Part shown: positions 6,638-7,387 of the stretch, in pieces
Layout: every line of letters starts with the position of its first letter
Position numbering within the stretch: the first letter of the stretch is position 1
Assembly (NCBI GenBank): GCA_938007945.1
Contig: CALLME010000124.1
Span: 1-7,387, forward strand
Origin: an uncultured Caulobacterales bacterium
GTDB lineage: Bacteria; Pseudomonadota; Alphaproteobacteria; Caulobacterales; Maricaulaceae
Direction of reading: 5' to 3'
Length of the DNA: 7,387 bases
Program-made: the position numbers and the translations under genes
The notes under the pieces: generated by a model
The model's database searches: none
What the model saw: only the letters and a program-made list of their open reading frames with translations
What the model was told of the DNA's origin: nothing

Positions 6638-6668
6638 AAAAAAGCCCGCTCATTTGAGCGGGCTTTTT
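6638..6668. terminator. Bidirectional intrinsic terminator
   Basis: GCCCGCTC (6644-6651) and GAGCGGGC (6656-6663) form a perfect 8-bp GC-rich stem with a 4-nt loop. Six A residues (6638-6643) precede it and five T residues (6664-6668) follow, so it has a proper U-tract on either strand. It lies 30 nt after the transporter stop and 23 nt after the stop of the convergent DUF937 gene, and should end transcripts from both. Confidence 0.93.
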
Positions 6669-6691
6669 CGTATCTGAATTTGGGTGGCGGT

Positions 6692-7363
6692 TTAACGCTT
6701 CATCATCATCCCAATAATGTCGTCCATCGTGTTGCCGTCGCCGTCTGCGTCGAGCATTTTGCCGATAAGGCCCATGCCTTGTTGATGCGCTTGTTGCTGC
6801 TGGGCCTGCGCTTTACGCGCGCCGCCGCCAAGAAGCCCGCCAAGCAATCCACCGAGGCCACCTGATTTTGCGCCGCCGCCCATAAGCTGTTGCATCGCCA
6901 TCTGGCCAAGCGCGCCTTTCATCGCGCCGCTGATTGCGCCGCCTTTGGTTTGCTTGCCAAGGCTACCCATCGCCATCATCGCGACCATAGGGAGCATCTT
7001 CTTGAGAACATCTGCGCCTACGCCTGATTGCTCCGCGGCACGGCCTGCAACGGCGCGGCTGACGTCTTTAGAGCCAAACAGGTGGCCAAGAATGGCATTG
7101 CCTTCATTGACGGCAGCGGGAGCCGCGAGTTGTTCTGGATTATCAAGATATTGGTCATGGCTGCCTCTTTCGAGCGCGCCCAAAAGACCTGCAAGACCTT
7201 GTGGGCTCGCTGTGTTTTGCTTCAGCGCGCTAGAGATAGCTGGCAGAAGCGCCGCAATCGCACTTTGGCTTTGGTTTTGGTCGAGACCAAATTGCTGACC
7301 GACCTGCTGAGGGGCTTGCCCACCCGCTGCCGCCATAATCATATCCATCAAATTCATTGCCAT
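6692..7363 (-). CDS. DUF937-type protein with C-terminal EF-hand-like acidic loop
   Basis: This 223-residue protein resembles the DUF937 family (YidB-like), whose function is not established. Residues 1-135 are a helical, Ala/Leu/Gln-rich domain: NLMDMIMAAAGGQAPQQVGQ, then FGLDQNQSQSAIAALLPAI, and the 'NEGNAILGHLFGSKDVSRAV' region (86-105), which is typical of the family. A flexible Gly/Leu repeat stretch follows (GGLGGLLGGLLGGG, 168-181), then a Gln-rich linker (185-195). It ends with DADGDGNTMDDI (205-216), an acidic loop resembling an EF-hand or calcium loop with D205, D207, D209 and N211 but no glutamate at position 12. No signal peptide or obvious membrane helix is seen. The start is set by GGAGGG 6 nt upstream (7370-7375 on the plus strand). 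Transcription ends at the shared terminator. The family call is good; calcium binding is only suggested. Confidence 0.82.
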   Translation of the reverse strand: MAMNLMDMIMAAAGGQAPQQVGQQFGLDQNQSQSAIAALLPAISSALKQNTASPQGLAGLLGALERGSHDQYLDNPEQLAAPAAVNEGNAILGHLFGSKDVSRAVAGRAAEQSGVGADVLKKMLPMVAMMAMGSLGKQTKGGAISGAMKGALGQMAMQQLMGGGAKSGGLGGLLGGLLGGGARKAQAQQQQAHQQGMGLIGKMLDADGDGNTMDDIIGMMMKR

Positions 7364-7369
7364 TCTCGG

Positions 7370-7375
7370 CCCTCC
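7370..7375 (-). promoter_or_regulatory. Ribosome-binding site of the DUF937 gene
   Basis: Read on the minus strand, GGAGGG ends 6 nt before the ATG at 7363, supporting that start over the second in-frame ATG two codons later. The promoter lies beyond the window edge. Confidence 0.7.
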
Positions 7376-7387
7376 AGTAAAGTTGAA

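Noticed and set aside
6680..6865. Plus-strand frame opposite the DUF937 gene.
   Set aside because: It lies antisense to a well-supported gene with a good ribosome-binding site and family features, and its own product is of biased composition with no recognisable motif.

Overview
This window reads as an ordinary chromosomal stretch of an alphaproteobacterium with roughly balanced GC content. The evidence is a plant/alphaproteobacterial-type glutamate-cysteine ligase, a TonB-dependent receptor of the 'DMVRRIPGF...NxLINGRRPSSK' type common in caulobacters, hyphomonads and sphingomonads, and a DUF937 protein. A marine relative of the Hyphomonadaceae/Maricaulaceae is my best guess, but this is inference and no rRNA or other marker gene is present to test it.

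Layout, left to right: (1) a UPF0260/YcgN-like cysteine-cluster protein (+, 32-508); (2) a compact parDE type II toxin-antitoxin operon (+, 578-1173) with a well-formed candidate operator, three alternating TTCATA/TATGAA half-sites at a strict 9-nt pitch, just upstream; (3) gshA, first enzyme of glutathione synthesis (+, 1274-2641); (4) a TonB-dependent outer-membrane receptor (-, 2647-4704), whose stop codon lies only 5 nt from the gshA stop; (5) a divergent intergenic region; (6) a POT/PTR-family proton-coupled oligopeptide transporter (+, 4976-6607); (7) a strong bidirectional intrinsic terminator (about 6638-6668); (8) a DUF937 protein ending in an EF-hand-like acidic loop (-, 6692-7363). 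No gene-free stretch exceeds 300 bases. No RNA gene, CRISPR array, insertion sequence or prophage gene was seen.

Most genes look like independent units. The only clear operon is parD-parE, whose stop and start codons share one base. The outer-membrane receptor and inner-membrane peptide transporter are divergent neighbours and could form a two-membrane uptake route, but this rests on position alone. The observations most worth a second look are the three-half-site parDE operator, a near-identical 25-bp direct repeat (22/25) inside the ParE toxin gene, the receptor/transporter pair, and the DUF937 protein. I found no convincing previously undescribed multi-gene system here.
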